Assembly (NCBI GenBank): GCA_035384605.1
Contig: DAOOIV010000015.1
Span: 7,062-71,061, forward strand
DNA from: Phycisphaerae bacterium
GTDB lineage: Bacteria; Planctomycetota; Phycisphaerae; UBA1845; PWPN01
Length of the DNA: 64,000 bases
Direction: 5' to 3'
Below the pieces are notes generated by a model. The model made no database searches, was not told the origin of the DNA, and saw only the letters and a list, made by a program, of their open reading frames with translations. Below, piece after piece: positions 35,128-43,847 of this stretch. The translations under genes were made by a program, and so were the position numbers. Each line of letters starts with the position of its first letter. Within the stretch, counting starts at the first letter, position 1.

Positions 35128-35946
35128 CTAGTCAAAGAGCGTGGGCAGATCGGGAACACGTGTCTTCTCCAGTTTCGGATAGAACACTCCAATGACGATC
35201 CACGACTTCGGATGGCTGAGAACGGTACCCACATAGAAGTGGGTATCCTTGTCGGGGGCGCATAGCCCGTCGAGGAACTTGCTACGAACCCCTTGGGCTG
35301 CCTCCGCCTCGGTCGCGCCTTTGTCGCGAAGATTCCAAAACAGGGCGCCGACTTCCCAGTCCTCTATCATCATCTCATGGTTTCGCCTGCACCTCGGGTC
35401 GTCGCACTCGAAGCGGTAACGAAACTTGAACGGCACTTTTCGAGGCGGCTCCTTGCTGACCGTGCGTTCATCCCATATCCGAGCCTGTCGCATTGCCGCT
35501 TGGAATGCAGGTTTCCATTCGCGGTCGTCGGGCGCGATGATCAAGTCGTTGACCTTCTTTGGACGAAAGATGCCCAGCGAGGTCTGGTCCGCCTCCTGCC
35601 TCGCTTGGAGTTCCTCCATCGACTGGGCCTTTTTCTTCAGGACATATTTCGCCCGTTCTGACCAGTCGCCATTTCGAGTTGGTATCGGCTTCCCGATAAC
35701 CTTTAGAGTATCGGGCCTGGGCCGGTAGCTCTCCTTTCGGACGTCTCGACCGGTGTGTTTGTCCGCATCGACCTCGATCCACTGGTACTTCCGGTATTGC
35801 TGGGTGTACGGCAAGTCGCGGAAATTGATGGGATAGAGCCGGATGAAGTCGCCGTTTTCCGTTACGCCGGCAGTACAGACCAGCTCATCATACTTCGCCG
35901 AAGGAATCGGGTAGGTCTTGACCGTAATGAGAAGGCGAATGACCAA
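35128..35946 (-). CDS. Protein of unknown function, divergent from DUF488 gene
   Basis: 272 residues, cytoplasmic. The start MVIRLLITVKTYPIPSAKYDELVCTAGV and the block GDFIRLYPINFRDLPYTQQYRKYQW are strongly patterned, and FRYRFECDDPRCRRNHEMMIEDWEVGALFWNLRD contains a Cys-x5-Cys-x4-His group, as in a small metal site. The C-terminus has DTHFYVGTVLSHPKSWIVIGVFYPKL. I recall similar proteins near DUF488 genes but know no function. It is divergent from a DUF488 gene with 184 bp between. A role in nucleic-acid or defence processes is possible only by analogy. Confidence 0.7.
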   Translation of the reverse strand: MVIRLLITVKTYPIPSAKYDELVCTAGVTENGDFIRLYPINFRDLPYTQQYRKYQWIEVDADKHTGRDVRKESYRPRPDTLKVIGKPIPTRNGDWSERAKYVLKKKAQSMEELQARQEADQTSLGIFRPKKVNDLIIAPDDREWKPAFQAAMRQARIWDERTVSKEPPRKVPFKFRYRFECDDPRCRRNHEMMIEDWEVGALFWNLRDKGATEAEAAQGVRSKFLDGLCAPDKDTHFYVGTVLSHPKSWIVIGVFYPKLEKTRVPDLPTLFD

Positions 35947-36130
35947 AGGGCATAGTCTCCGGACGAAAAACAGATCATCTGATGAATTAACGCCACGATT
36001 AACTTATCGAGGACTGGGCAAGAACGCAATCGCGACGAGTGTTGCCCAGCCCTTGCGGTCGAGGCTAGAATAGGAGAGTCTCGTGTCTGCACGATCCGAC
36101 GCGGTCTTGCATGAGGTGTGGTGCCTGAAC

Positions 36131-36514
36131 ATGGCAATACGAACCAAGCGATGGGACGACCCTCGGGAGCCGGAGGATGGCTATCGCGTGCTGATCACGC
36201 GATACCGGCCGCGGGCGCTGCCAAAGGCGGACGAAACATGGGAGGCATGGCTGCCGAATCTCGCGCCGAGTGCCGAGTTGCACGCAGCCTTCTACGGCAA
36301 AGGCAGACCGCCGATTGGCTGGCAACAATATCGAGCTCGATACCTAAGAGAGATGAAGGAGCAGATCTCCACGATAACGGAATTGGCCAAACGAGCGGCC
36401 AATGGTGAGACGATCACGCTGCTTTGTTCATCTGCCTGCATCCTGGAATCGCGGTGCCATCGATCACTCTTGAAGGCCCTTATCGAAGAGCACATGGCGA
36501 TTCCCTGTAGCTGA
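36131..36514 (+). CDS. DUF488 domain protein
   Basis: 127 residues from the ATG at 36131. The DUF488 pattern is clear: AIRTKRWDDPREPEDGYRVLITRYRPRALPK, EAWLPNLAPSAELHAAFYG, then WQQYRARYLREM and ITLLCSSACILESRCHRSLL, with the Cys-x3-Glu/CH region at the end. The family is common but its activity is unknown. An earlier GTG at 36083 has AGGAGAG just before it, but TTGCCC (36042-36047) and TAGAAT (36066-36071) would put transcription start after that site, so the ATG is preferred. It is divergent from an uncharacterised gene. Confidence 0.78.
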   Translation: MAIRTKRWDDPREPEDGYRVLITRYRPRALPKADETWEAWLPNLAPSAELHAAFYGKGRPPIGWQQYRARYLREMKEQISTITELAKRAANGETITLLCSSACILESRCHRSLLKALIEEHMAIPCS

Positions 36515-36660
36515 CCGGCGGCTTGCGAGGACCTCGATGGACTTTGCCGGTTGCGCGAACGTGAAAATGCCCTCGCCAAGCCGCAAGCGCCGGAGCGGTA
36601 CTACCCGACCTGTTATGGTGTGACCTGGCAGCAAGCCTTCCGGTTGGCGAACTCGGCTTG

Positions 36661-38832
36661 TTACTCGCCGGCCGGCGTCAGCTCGATGTGAACAGGCGTC
36701 GTGGAGGTCGTCCGAATCCACACGATCAGGTCGGTGCCCTCCATTCTGTCCCGGTGGCCGACGGCAAAGTCTTCTCCGGCCTCGACCGCGACCTGATTCA
36801 GGCGGGCCGTGGCACCGGCCTTGCCCCAGTCTCTGATAACCAAGGCCGCGTTCACCAGAGGAGATTCCTCATTGGCCGCGATGTCCGCCTCCAGCTTCGC
36901 GGGCTTGCCGTGGTCCTTGCAGGCCAGAACGTAAGCTCGTTCGGCGGGATCGTAGCCCTCGTTGACAAACGCGGCCGAGTTAACCGTCAGCTTGGGCGGC
37001 CGAAGCCATGACTTGGCCAGCGGCAAGAGTTCCTCGACCGAATTGTCGGTCAGGCCACAGAGCATGATCTTGGTCATCGAGTTGTCGGTGGTTTCATAGG
37101 CAGCACTGTACTGAGTCGAGGTCCATGTGTGCGAGGGTCGGTCGGCGGCCTGTGGATACCGTGCCAGCACCGGAATCTGCGTGACCGGCCAGTGGTTTCC
37201 CCAGGGGAATACCGAGTGCTCCGACCAGCCGTCGCCGCTTGCCCGGACAATTTCAGGACCTGGCCGTCCACGATCGTTCTTGCCCTCACGATCATCAAGC
37301 ACGAGAAAGGGATTGTACTTCGACGCCAGATAGACGATCTGGATGTTGGCCCCCGGAATGGTCGGGAAACCGTATCCTTTCTCGCCTGATTCCCGGCCGA
37401 ACGTCTTGGTTTCGCCGTTCATGTTCGCCACCGACATGATGCGTTTGGCGTCAAGCACGTCTTCGGGTCGCTGTCCGGCGTGCAACGGCTGAATCGACTG
37501 GCACCATTCGTGCCACTCCTTGAAGTTGCTGCTCCACATGACGACCTTGCGCACCGCCACGCCGTCGGGGTAGATCGTATGATATTCCTCGGACCAGTCG
37601 CCCCAACCCGTGATCTCGTCCACGAAGGCGAATTCGTAGTTGATGCCAACGGGAGCGTTCCGCCAGTACACGACCGCCCGCGCGTCGCTGTTTTCAAGGA
37701 TCTTGACGTGCGAGTAGTGGGCGCGCTTGTCCGACATCGACTCCGAGCAGCCCCGTGTCTTGCGATCGGGCCCGCGTTCCATGAACTCGTTTGTGAACCA
37801 GTTGTCCTTCTCGGTCACCCAACAGGGTGCGTAGGAGACACCCCGCCAGAAGACCAGCCGCACGGGTGCGAACTTGAAGGCCACGACCACGTCGGGCCCG
37901 TTGCCTCGCCAGATAGCGTCCCATTCCTCGCAGTACTTCAGATGATGATAGAACGCCCCGAAACGATGGATATCTTTCGGCCCCGAAGGCATGCGGCGCG
38001 GTTTCAGGTCTAGCGGCGCGCTCGGGCGAACTGCCTGAAACGCCTTGCGCACCTCGTCGGCGGTCAGGCAGCGGCCGTGCATCTTCACCTCGTCGATGAT
38101 GCCGTCGAAGGCGAAGTGGACCGGCTGATCGGCGGCCCCCCACAAGGCCGAGAACATGGCAGGCTCTTTCGTGTGGTTACGCCCGATGAGCAGGTCGACG
38201 TCGTCGGCGTACGTTGGCGAGCCTGAGGAAACAAGAGTGCCGGCCTTCGCCCCGTCAATGTAGACGGTGAGCCCCGAACCTGCATCGAACGTGCCGGCCA
38301 CGTGGACCCATGTCATCAGCGGGACCATAGCCTCCGACGTGCATTCCCGCCATTGCCCGCCCACGGCCATGTGCAGACCCACGCGGCCGCGGGCATCCAC
38401 GCCGAACAAATACCCGGCCGTGTGACCGGTTCGCTGACTCACGACCGGGCACCATCCCCAAGGGTAAGCCTGCACGGCAATCCAGGCCTCAACGCTGAAC
38501 GCGTCGCCTGGCTTCGGTGCGTCTTTCGCCCTTCGCGTCAGACAGGTCGTGAAGCCATCGCATTTGAGCCCTGTTCCCGAGACGCCCTCGGCGAACTTGA
38601 CGTTGCCGATCAGTTGATCGGGTGTCTGGCCCACGGCATCGACGGCCGTTCTCCCTTTGCCGTCATCAAACCGCCACCACGCCAGCAAGCCATCGTCAGC
38701 GGGGAACGCCGACTGGTCAGCCGTCAACAACACGCTCGAGAGCAAGGCAATCCCGATGCTCACCTTCGCCGCGTTGCCGGAGGCCGGCCTCATGCCCTGC
38801 AACCGCACCTGTCGATCGTGTTTGCACAGCAT
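36661..38832 (-). CDS. Secreted LamG/concanavalin-like domain protein
   Basis: 723 residues from the ATG at 38832, with GGAG 8 bp upstream; a signal peptide (about residues 14-45) follows a short basic start. A LamG-type jelly-roll fills about 45-260: GLLAWWRFDDGKGRTAVDAVG, FSVEAWI, and FDGIIDEVKMHGRCLTADEV. The rest (260-723) is a planctomycete-specific region (VWRNAPVGINYEFAFVDEI, GETKTFGRESGEKGYGFPTIPG) of unknown function, ending in a beta-rich tail. It likely binds polysaccharide; enzyme activity is not evident. It is transcribed alone, the mqnD start lying 100 bp upstream on the same strand. Confidence 0.8.
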   Translation of the reverse strand: MLCKHDRQVRLQGMRPASGNAAKVSIGIALLSSVLLTADQSAFPADDGLLAWWRFDDGKGRTAVDAVGQTPDQLIGNVKFAEGVSGTGLKCDGFTTCLTRRAKDAPKPGDAFSVEAWIAVQAYPWGWCPVVSQRTGHTAGYLFGVDARGRVGLHMAVGGQWRECTSEAMVPLMTWVHVAGTFDAGSGLTVYIDGAKAGTLVSSGSPTYADDVDLLIGRNHTKEPAMFSALWGAADQPVHFAFDGIIDEVKMHGRCLTADEVRKAFQAVRPSAPLDLKPRRMPSGPKDIHRFGAFYHHLKYCEEWDAIWRGNGPDVVVAFKFAPVRLVFWRGVSYAPCWVTEKDNWFTNEFMERGPDRKTRGCSESMSDKRAHYSHVKILENSDARAVVYWRNAPVGINYEFAFVDEITGWGDWSEEYHTIYPDGVAVRKVVMWSSNFKEWHEWCQSIQPLHAGQRPEDVLDAKRIMSVANMNGETKTFGRESGEKGYGFPTIPGANIQIVYLASKYNPFLVLDDREGKNDRGRPGPEIVRASGDGWSEHSVFPWGNHWPVTQIPVLARYPQAADRPSHTWTSTQYSAAYETTDNSMTKIMLCGLTDNSVEELLPLAKSWLRPPKLTVNSAAFVNEGYDPAERAYVLACKDHGKPAKLEADIAANEESPLVNAALVIRDWGKAGATARLNQVAVEAGEDFAVGHRDRMEGTDLIVWIRTTSTTPVHIELTPAGE

Positions 38833-38935
38833 GGATTCGTCTCCATTCGTGTATTGACCCAATGCCGCGGGGTCAGCCGCACGTGGCATCTCCCATGCGA
38901 CTCTGTCGGCCGGCGCTTTCGGGAATGGAAGGCGG

Positions 38936-39787
38936 CTAAACGAAGTCGATCCGTCCGGCGTCGGGTACCAGTCCTGCGGCGTGGCCGCGGCGGAGCAGTT
39001 CGCGAACGGCCTTGCGGCCCGTGTCGCCGTAGTCCAGCGTCCACTCATTGACGTACATGCCCACAAACCGATCGGCCAGCGACTGGTTCATGTCGCGGGC
39101 ATACTGCATCGCATGCTGAACGGCCTCATCGCGGTGATCGAGCGAGTATTGAATGCTGTTCTTGATGATCCCGGCGATTTCGCGCATGTTCCCTTCGCCG
39201 AGATCGCGGCGGATCGCATTGCCCCCGAGCGGCAACGGCAGGCCGGTCAGTTCTTTCCACCAGACGCCCAGATCCACGACACAGTGCAGCTTGTTGTTCC
39301 GGTAGGTGAGTTGGCCCTCGTGGATGATCAGCCCGGCGTCGGCCTTGCCGTCGGCCACGTGGGCGAGGATCTGATCGAACATGACCACTTCGTGCTGAAA
39401 GGAATCCTTGCCGAGCAGCAGGTTGAGAGCCAGGAAGGCGGTGGTCATGCGTCCGGGCACGGCGATGCGCTTGCCCTTGAGCGCCGCCACGTCCATCGGC
39501 CGGCGAGCGACGATCATCGGACCGTAGCCGTCACCCATACTCGATCCGCAGTTGGTCAGGGCGTACTGGCCGGCCACGTGCGGGTAGGCGTGAATACTGA
39601 TCGCGGTAATGTGCAGTTCGCCGCGCATCGCACGTTCATTGAGCGTCTGGATATCCTGCAGAATATGCTCGAATCGCCATCGTCCGGAATCCACGCGTCC
39701 GGTCGCCAGCCCGTAAAACATGAAGGCATCATCCGGGTCGGGGCTGTGGCCGAGGAGGAGTCTGTGAGAGGTGTTCTGGTTTGCCAT
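38936..39787 (-). CDS. mqnD: 1,4-dihydroxy-6-naphthoate synthase (futalosine pathway)
   Basis: 283 residues, matching MqnD length. The family block LLLGHSPDPDDAFMFYGLATG opens the protein, followed by ITAISIHAYPHVAGQYALTNCGSSMGDGYGPMIVARRP and VVMFDQILAHVADGKADAGLIIHEGQLTY. MqnD converts cyclic dehypoxanthine futalosine to 1,4-dihydroxy-6-naphthoate in the alternative menaquinone route, so the host probably respires with menaquinone. GAGG 8 bp upstream supports the ATG. No other mqn gene is here. A structured repeat lies just upstream, between it and the oxidoreductase gene. Confidence 0.93.
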   Translation of the reverse strand: MANQNTSHRLLLGHSPDPDDAFMFYGLATGRVDSGRWRFEHILQDIQTLNERAMRGELHITAISIHAYPHVAGQYALTNCGSSMGDGYGPMIVARRPMDVAALKGKRIAVPGRMTTAFLALNLLLGKDSFQHEVVMFDQILAHVADGKADAGLIIHEGQLTYRNNKLHCVVDLGVWWKELTGLPLPLGGNAIRRDLGEGNMREIAGIIKNSIQYSLDHRDEAVQHAMQYARDMNQSLADRFVGMYVNEWTLDYGDTGRKAVRELLRRGHAAGLVPDAGRIDFV

Positions 39788-39804
39788 CTTCTATGCCTCA
39801 CAGC

Positions 39805-39944
39805 GTGTACGAAAACGGTAGGGCATGGTCGGAGCCGCCGGAGGCGGCGGAGACCTGCCAACCCAAGCTCAGCTATGCGGCAAGTCTCGGTCGCCGGGGC
39901 GACCTCGACGCTGCCCTACCACTTGCCCCAGCAGGTTTTCGCAC
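39805..39944. repeat. Three-armed interspersed repeat, copy 1 (GTAG-headed)
   Basis: Intergenic, between mqnD and a Gfo/Idh/MocA gene. Outer inverted ends GTAGGGCA (GTAG at 39818) and TGCCCTAC (near 39922-39929) enclose two inner hairpins, GCCGCC-GGA-GGCGGC and GGTCGCC-GG-GGCGACC, and a central arm GAGACCTGCC / GGCAAGTCTC with one mismatch. Flanks (G)CGAAAAC and GTTTTCGC form a further inverted pair. See the copies at 51.5 and 58.4 kb. Confidence 0.75.
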
Positions 39945-39950
39945 GTGCTC

Positions 39951-40859
39951 TCACAGATCCAACGCCACCTCGTCGCCTTCCTTCTTGTCCGACCGCAGGG
40001 CCGCGTCGATGAAGGCGCAGATTTCAAGCGTGTCTTCGATGGGGAACGGCGGCTGCTTGGTATTGAAGAACTTGATCAGCTCTTTGACCAGACCGGGGTA
40101 GTAGTCGCCGACAGGGTGGAGCGGCTGGAGGCTGTTTTCGCACAGCACCATCGCCCCGTATTCGGCCTTACCCTTGCGGATGCCGCGCATCGAGCCCAGC
40201 CGTCCGTCCTTCCACGCACCGATGGCCAGGTCGCCGTCGGCGGTGCTCATGCACTGCACCGCCCTGCACCCGCGACCCATAATGGTGTAGAGGATCTCGA
40301 CACCGTGGATGCCGTACCAGAAGAACCCGGGATTCGTAGGCTCCAGGTGCGCAGGTCCGAACGCATCGCAGCCAACCACCTTGCCGTGCTTGTCGGTCAG
40401 GTCGGCAAAACCGGCCACCCGGCTGTCGAATCGCAGCGACGAACAACTGAACGCCGGCAGCTTGGCATCCTTGATGATCTTGAACATCTCCTTGGCGTCG
40501 CCCAGGCTGGCGGCAAAGGGCTTGTCGATGTAGACCGGCTTGCCGGCCTCGGCCACAGGCCGAAGCTCCTTGAGATGCCGACGGCCGTCGACGCTCTCGA
40601 TCATCACCACGTCCACCTCCTTGAGCATCTCCTCGATGGAGGCGGTCATTTTCACTTGCCACTTCTCGACCAGGTTCTTCTTGTACTCCTCAACCCTATC
40701 GGCGCTGCTTTTGACGTCCGGGCTGAATGAGGGGTAGCACGCGACCACACGGACCGCGGGCACGCCCTCGGCCGGGGCCTGCTCGTGAAACAGCTTGGTG
40801 AACGCTCCGCAGTGCGATGTGTCGCAACCGATCATCCCGACGCGAATGGTGTCTGGCAT
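39951..40859 (-). CDS. Gfo/Idh/MocA family oxidoreductase
   Basis: 302 residues from the ATG at 40859, with AAAGGAG 9 bp upstream. The Rossmann start IRVGMIGCDTSHCGAFTKLF and the EAGKPVYIDKPFAASLGDA block, with the conserved Lys of the EKP-like motif, are typical of the family. GFFWYGIHGVEILYTIMG supplies the His of the active site. Family enzymes oxidise or reduce sugars and inositols with NAD(P). No signal peptide. It is encoded beside mqnD and divergent from a TIM-barrel isomerase gene, which fits sugar catabolism, but the substrate is unknown. Confidence 0.87.
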   Translation of the reverse strand: MPDTIRVGMIGCDTSHCGAFTKLFHEQAPAEGVPAVRVVACYPSFSPDVKSSADRVEEYKKNLVEKWQVKMTASIEEMLKEVDVVMIESVDGRRHLKELRPVAEAGKPVYIDKPFAASLGDAKEMFKIIKDAKLPAFSCSSLRFDSRVAGFADLTDKHGKVVGCDAFGPAHLEPTNPGFFWYGIHGVEILYTIMGRGCRAVQCMSTADGDLAIGAWKDGRLGSMRGIRKGKAEYGAMVLCENSLQPLHPVGDYYPGLVKELIKFFNTKQPPFPIEDTLEICAFIDAALRSDKKEGDEVALDL

Positions 40860-40936
40860 GGAGGCAAATCTCCTTTCGGTTTTCTCGTTCCGGCACTTTC
40901 ATAACGGAGAGCGGCAGGGAAATCCAGCCGTGAAGC

Positions 40937-41091
40937 TTTTGACTTGGTCTGGTCTTGCTGGTCCCAGAATCCATTCTGGGGCCATCTGCGTCGAGGATTC
41001 CCATCCTCATTATCACCGAATGCCGAACGGATTCGGCCAGGCGAGGCGGCTCGGAAGGGATTCCGGGCCGAGCGGTTTTGACTTGGTCTGG
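40937..41091. repeat. 16-bp direct repeats flanking small hairpins
   Basis: TTTTGACTTGGTCTGG is present at 40937-40952 and again at 41076-41091. Between the copies lie CCCAGAAT/ATTCTGGG (40963-40980), GAGGAT/ATCCTC (40993-41008) and an imperfect CCGAAT/ATTCGG near 41018. The block fills the divergent spacer of the oxidoreductase and isomerase genes. Confidence 0.6.
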
Positions 41092-41143
41092 CCAGCCTCC
41101 TATCCTGCGACACCAGGAGCCGCATGCTGTTTGGGAGGTGTCC

Positions 41144-42022
41144 ATGCGCACACGTACCGGCGGTTTTCGGATCGGTTTTCGTCGCGGGTGGAGCGATTGG
41201 CAGAAAGACCTGCCTGCCTTGGCAACCTGGGCCAAGGATGCGGGTTTTGAGGCCATCGATCTTGCGCAGGCAAGACCCGAAGATATCGGTCAAGTACGGG
41301 ATGCGGGCCTGCAGGTGGTATCCGTGGACATGCTCGACTGGTCGGCCCTGCTCAGTCCCGACGCCGGCAAACGCCGGTCGGCCATCGCCCGCAACGCGGC
41401 CTATTTCAAGGAGATGGCTACTCTGGGGGTCCAGGTTTTCTTCACCGTGGCCATCCCAGAGGACCCCTCCCGGCCGGGCAAGGACAACTTCGACCTGGCC
41501 GTCGCCAGCTACGGCGATCTGGCCCCTGTGGCCGAGAGCCTGGGAGCGACGATCGCACTGGAAGGCTGGCCCGGCAGTCCGCCGTTCGCCAATCTCTGCT
41601 GCAATCCGGAGACCTGCCGGGCGATGTTCCGTGAGGTGCCCTGCCGCGGTCTGGGCATCAACTACGATCCCTCGCACCTCATTCGAATGGGCATCGACCA
41701 TGCCAGGTTCGCCGCCGAGTTCGCCGATCGGATCATACATCTTCACGCCAAGGATACGGAGATCATTACCGATAACCTCTACGAGATTGGCCTATACCAG
41801 CAGTCCATCTTCCAGAAACCGTTCTTCTGTGGCGAGTTCGTGTGGCGATACACGATTCCCGGTCACGGCGTGGCCCGCTGGAGCCACATTCTGGCGATCC
41901 TCGCAAAATCGGGTTTTGGCGGTGTTGTTTCGGTTGAACTGGAGGACGCCGAGTACAACGGTACCGAGCTGGGTGAACAGACCGGCCTCCTGGCATCACT
42001 GCAGTACCTGGAAACCGTTTGA
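41144..42022 (+). CDS. Sugar phosphate isomerase/epimerase (xylose isomerase-like TIM barrel)
   Basis: 292 residues from the ATG at 41144, with GGGAGG upstream. The AP-endonuclease-2/xylose-isomerase fold is shown by FEAIDLAQARPEDIGQVRDAGLQVVSVDM, a Glu in ALEGWP, GINYDPSHLIRMGIDH (metal-binding Asp/His) and IIHLHAKDTEI, with VSVELED at the last strand. Such enzymes interconvert ketoses and aldoses or inosose intermediates. It is divergent from a Gfo/Idh/MocA oxidoreductase, a common pair in sugar or inositol catabolism. No signal peptide. Confidence 0.86.
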   Translation: MRTRTGGFRIGFRRGWSDWQKDLPALATWAKDAGFEAIDLAQARPEDIGQVRDAGLQVVSVDMLDWSALLSPDAGKRRSAIARNAAYFKEMATLGVQVFFTVAIPEDPSRPGKDNFDLAVASYGDLAPVAESLGATIALEGWPGSPPFANLCCNPETCRAMFREVPCRGLGINYDPSHLIRMGIDHARFAAEFADRIIHLHAKDTEIITDNLYEIGLYQQSIFQKPFFCGEFVWRYTIPGHGVARWSHILAILAKSGFGGVVSVELEDAEYNGTELGEQTGLLASLQYLETV

Positions 42023-42255
42023 CGGAGCGGACTTGTCCTCTACCCCCCATGCAGGGCTTGGTTTCGGGCAGCCCTCATTCCAGTCCCGTCTGGCCGTCCA
42101 CGACATAGAGTGCGGAAGAGTCCGTGGTGTTGAGATTCGGTTCCTATTCGGTTAATGGAAGCGTTTCCAACTCGGACCGGCGTGTGGTACAATAGAATGA
42201 CGCGGAGCAGTCAAGGGAGCCGGGATGGGTCAGATAACGGGGCTTCGAAACGGTG

Positions 42256-43101
42256 ATGTCCTCCTGCAGGTTCCATAAGAGAGCGGCATTTACACTTATC
42301 GAGGTGATGGTCACCATTGGCGTTATCGCGCTGTTGCTGTCTATTTTGCTGCCCTCGCTGTCCCGCAGTCGCGAAAACGCCCGTTCGGTCAACTGTCGCA
42401 GCAATCTCCATCAGTGGGGCCTGGCCATCCTGATGTATGTCAATTCCACCAACGGAGTCCTGCCGTTCGAGGAACGGCCCGACCCTCGTCCAGGCATGGG
42501 CGAGGACGAAAACGGCGACAAGGTGTGGGACGATGTGCCCGCGTCGGCCGGCCGGCCGGCCCAGGTCCGCGGCTGGATCTGCTGGTTTGACTGCCTGGAT
42601 CGCTACATGGGCAAGGGAGTCTCTGCCGAGCAAGTCAAGATCTGCCCGACCGTCCAGCGATTCGAGCCCAATCGTGAAGAGAGCTACCGGATGAACAGCA
42701 AGCTGGCGGACTATTCGCTCTATAAAAAGGACGGCACTCGGAACGATTATTTCATGCCTTATCGAAGGGTCGAGACTCTCAAGCGGCCGTCAGACACGGT
42801 TGTCCTGTTTGACGGCGATGTGGGAACAGGCCCTGTCGATCTTGGGCCGGGTTCACCGCCGCCGCCGTCGTTCAAGGGCCGCTGGCGATTGCACAATGAC
42901 GATGTCAACTACCGTCATAACATCGCCACCAACCTCCTGTTTGCCGACTGGCACGTGGAAAACATGAAGAAGAAGGCGCTGGCCTTGAGGTCGTACAACA
43001 AGGCCGATTATGACGCAGGCAGGCCCAATCCGGTAGGCTCCATCATCTGGCAGCCGCCGGATATGGGACCCTGGGATCCTGACCCCGGCTTGGGTGAGTG
43101 A
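42256..43101 (+). CDS. Pseudopilin, H-X-DG type
   Basis: 281 residues from the ATG at 42256 (GTG at 42253 also in frame). The basic leader is followed by AAFTLIEVMVTIGVIALLLSILLPSLSRSRENARSVNCRSNL, a textbook planctomycete prepilin start, with cleavage before Phe and Glu at +5. The C-terminal third has HNIATNLLFADWHVE, the ADxHV form of the family tail. TACAAT at 42188-42193 could be its -10 box. Its stop overlaps the start of a VTC-domain gene, so it is the first gene of a three-gene operon with a polyphosphate-polymerase-like protein. Confidence 0.88.
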   Translation: MSSCRFHKRAAFTLIEVMVTIGVIALLLSILLPSLSRSRENARSVNCRSNLHQWGLAILMYVNSTNGVLPFEERPDPRPGMGEDENGDKVWDDVPASAGRPAQVRGWICWFDCLDRYMGKGVSAEQVKICPTVQRFEPNREESYRMNSKLADYSLYKKDGTRNDYFMPYRRVETLKRPSDTVVLFDGDVGTGPVDLGPGSPPPPSFKGRWRLHNDDVNYRHNIATNLLFADWHVENMKKKALALRSYNKADYDAGRPNPVGSIIWQPPDMGPWDPDPGLGE

Positions 43102-43847
43102 TGTTCGAGATCGAGCAAGCACCGATATCCACCACCTCCCAGCGTGTCGAGCGCAAATATGCATTGCCCGATGCCATGCTGGATCTCGCGGTCGCGCGCT
43201 TGTCGGAACTGTTGCCCATACACCGCTATGCCGGAGATCATGACTGGTCGAGCATCCGCACCACGTACCTCGATACGGCCGATTTCGCGGCCTATCGGGA
43301 ATACCTCGTCCGATTGCCCCTCCGAAAGAAGATCCGGATCCGCCAGTACGGTGTGGCCGGAGAGTTCAGCAACCTGTGTTGGGTGGAAATCAAGATCAAG
43401 AACCATCGCCTCAGCCTCAAACGCCGCTTCTGTTGCCGCAAGCCGGAATTGGCTGCTTTGATGCGCGGCGAAGACGTTCTCGATCGCGTTGCCCCCTGCA
43501 ACGAGGGGGACATTACTCAAATCTACAGTGCGATTCGGGCAATGATCCTGGAACAGCGTCTCAGGCCGGCGGTGCGGGTCGAATACGAGCGCCTGGCCTT
43601 CCAGGGCCCGGACTCCCGGAGCTTTCGGATCACCCTTGACCGCAACCTGCGTTTTGTCAGCGGCTGCGGCTGCTACAGCGGCATCCTGGAGGGTCTGGTG
43701 ATCGAAAGCAAGCACCACGGCGATGAGCCGGAGCATCTGCGCGAGATGCGCAGGAGCCTGGGGCTCAAGAGGGTCAAGCGTTTCTCCAAGTTTGCTCGCA
43801 GCATGCAACGAATCCTGGAGCTTCAATCGCAGAGGTGCATCTCGTGA
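43101..43847 (+). CDS. VTC domain (polyphosphate polymerase-like) protein
   Basis: 248 residues; the ATG at 43101 shares its A with the previous TGA (TGATG). The VTC tunnel fold is recognisable: VERKYALPDAMLD, IRTTYLDTADFAAYREYLVRL, KKIRIRQYG, WVEIKIKNHRLSLKRR, VRVEYERLAF, RITLDRNLRF and LVIESKHHGDEP. These carry the basic residues and Glu that line the catalytic tunnel in yeast Vtc4. Bacterial VTC proteins are usually paired with DUF4956 membrane proteins, as here. Polyphosphate synthesis is inferred, not shown; a role in coat or capsule chemistry is also conceivable. Confidence 0.86.
   Translation: MFEIEQAPISTTSQRVERKYALPDAMLDLAVARLSELLPIHRYAGDHDWSSIRTTYLDTADFAAYREYLVRLPLRKKIRIRQYGVAGEFSNLCWVEIKIKNHRLSLKRRFCCRKPELAALMRGEDVLDRVAPCNEGDITQIYSAIRAMILEQRLRPAVRVEYERLAFQGPDSRSFRITLDRNLRFVSGCGCYSGILEGLVIESKHHGDEPEHLREMRRSLGLKRVKRFSKFARSMQRILELQSQRCIS

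Noticed and set aside
38981..40012. A 343-codon plus-strand frame that includes 'RQVSVAGATSTLPY'
   Set aside because: It is opposite mqnD, and its distinctive peptide comes from the three-armed repeat. Similar peptides arise in frames at 51.5 and 58.4 kb for the same reason.
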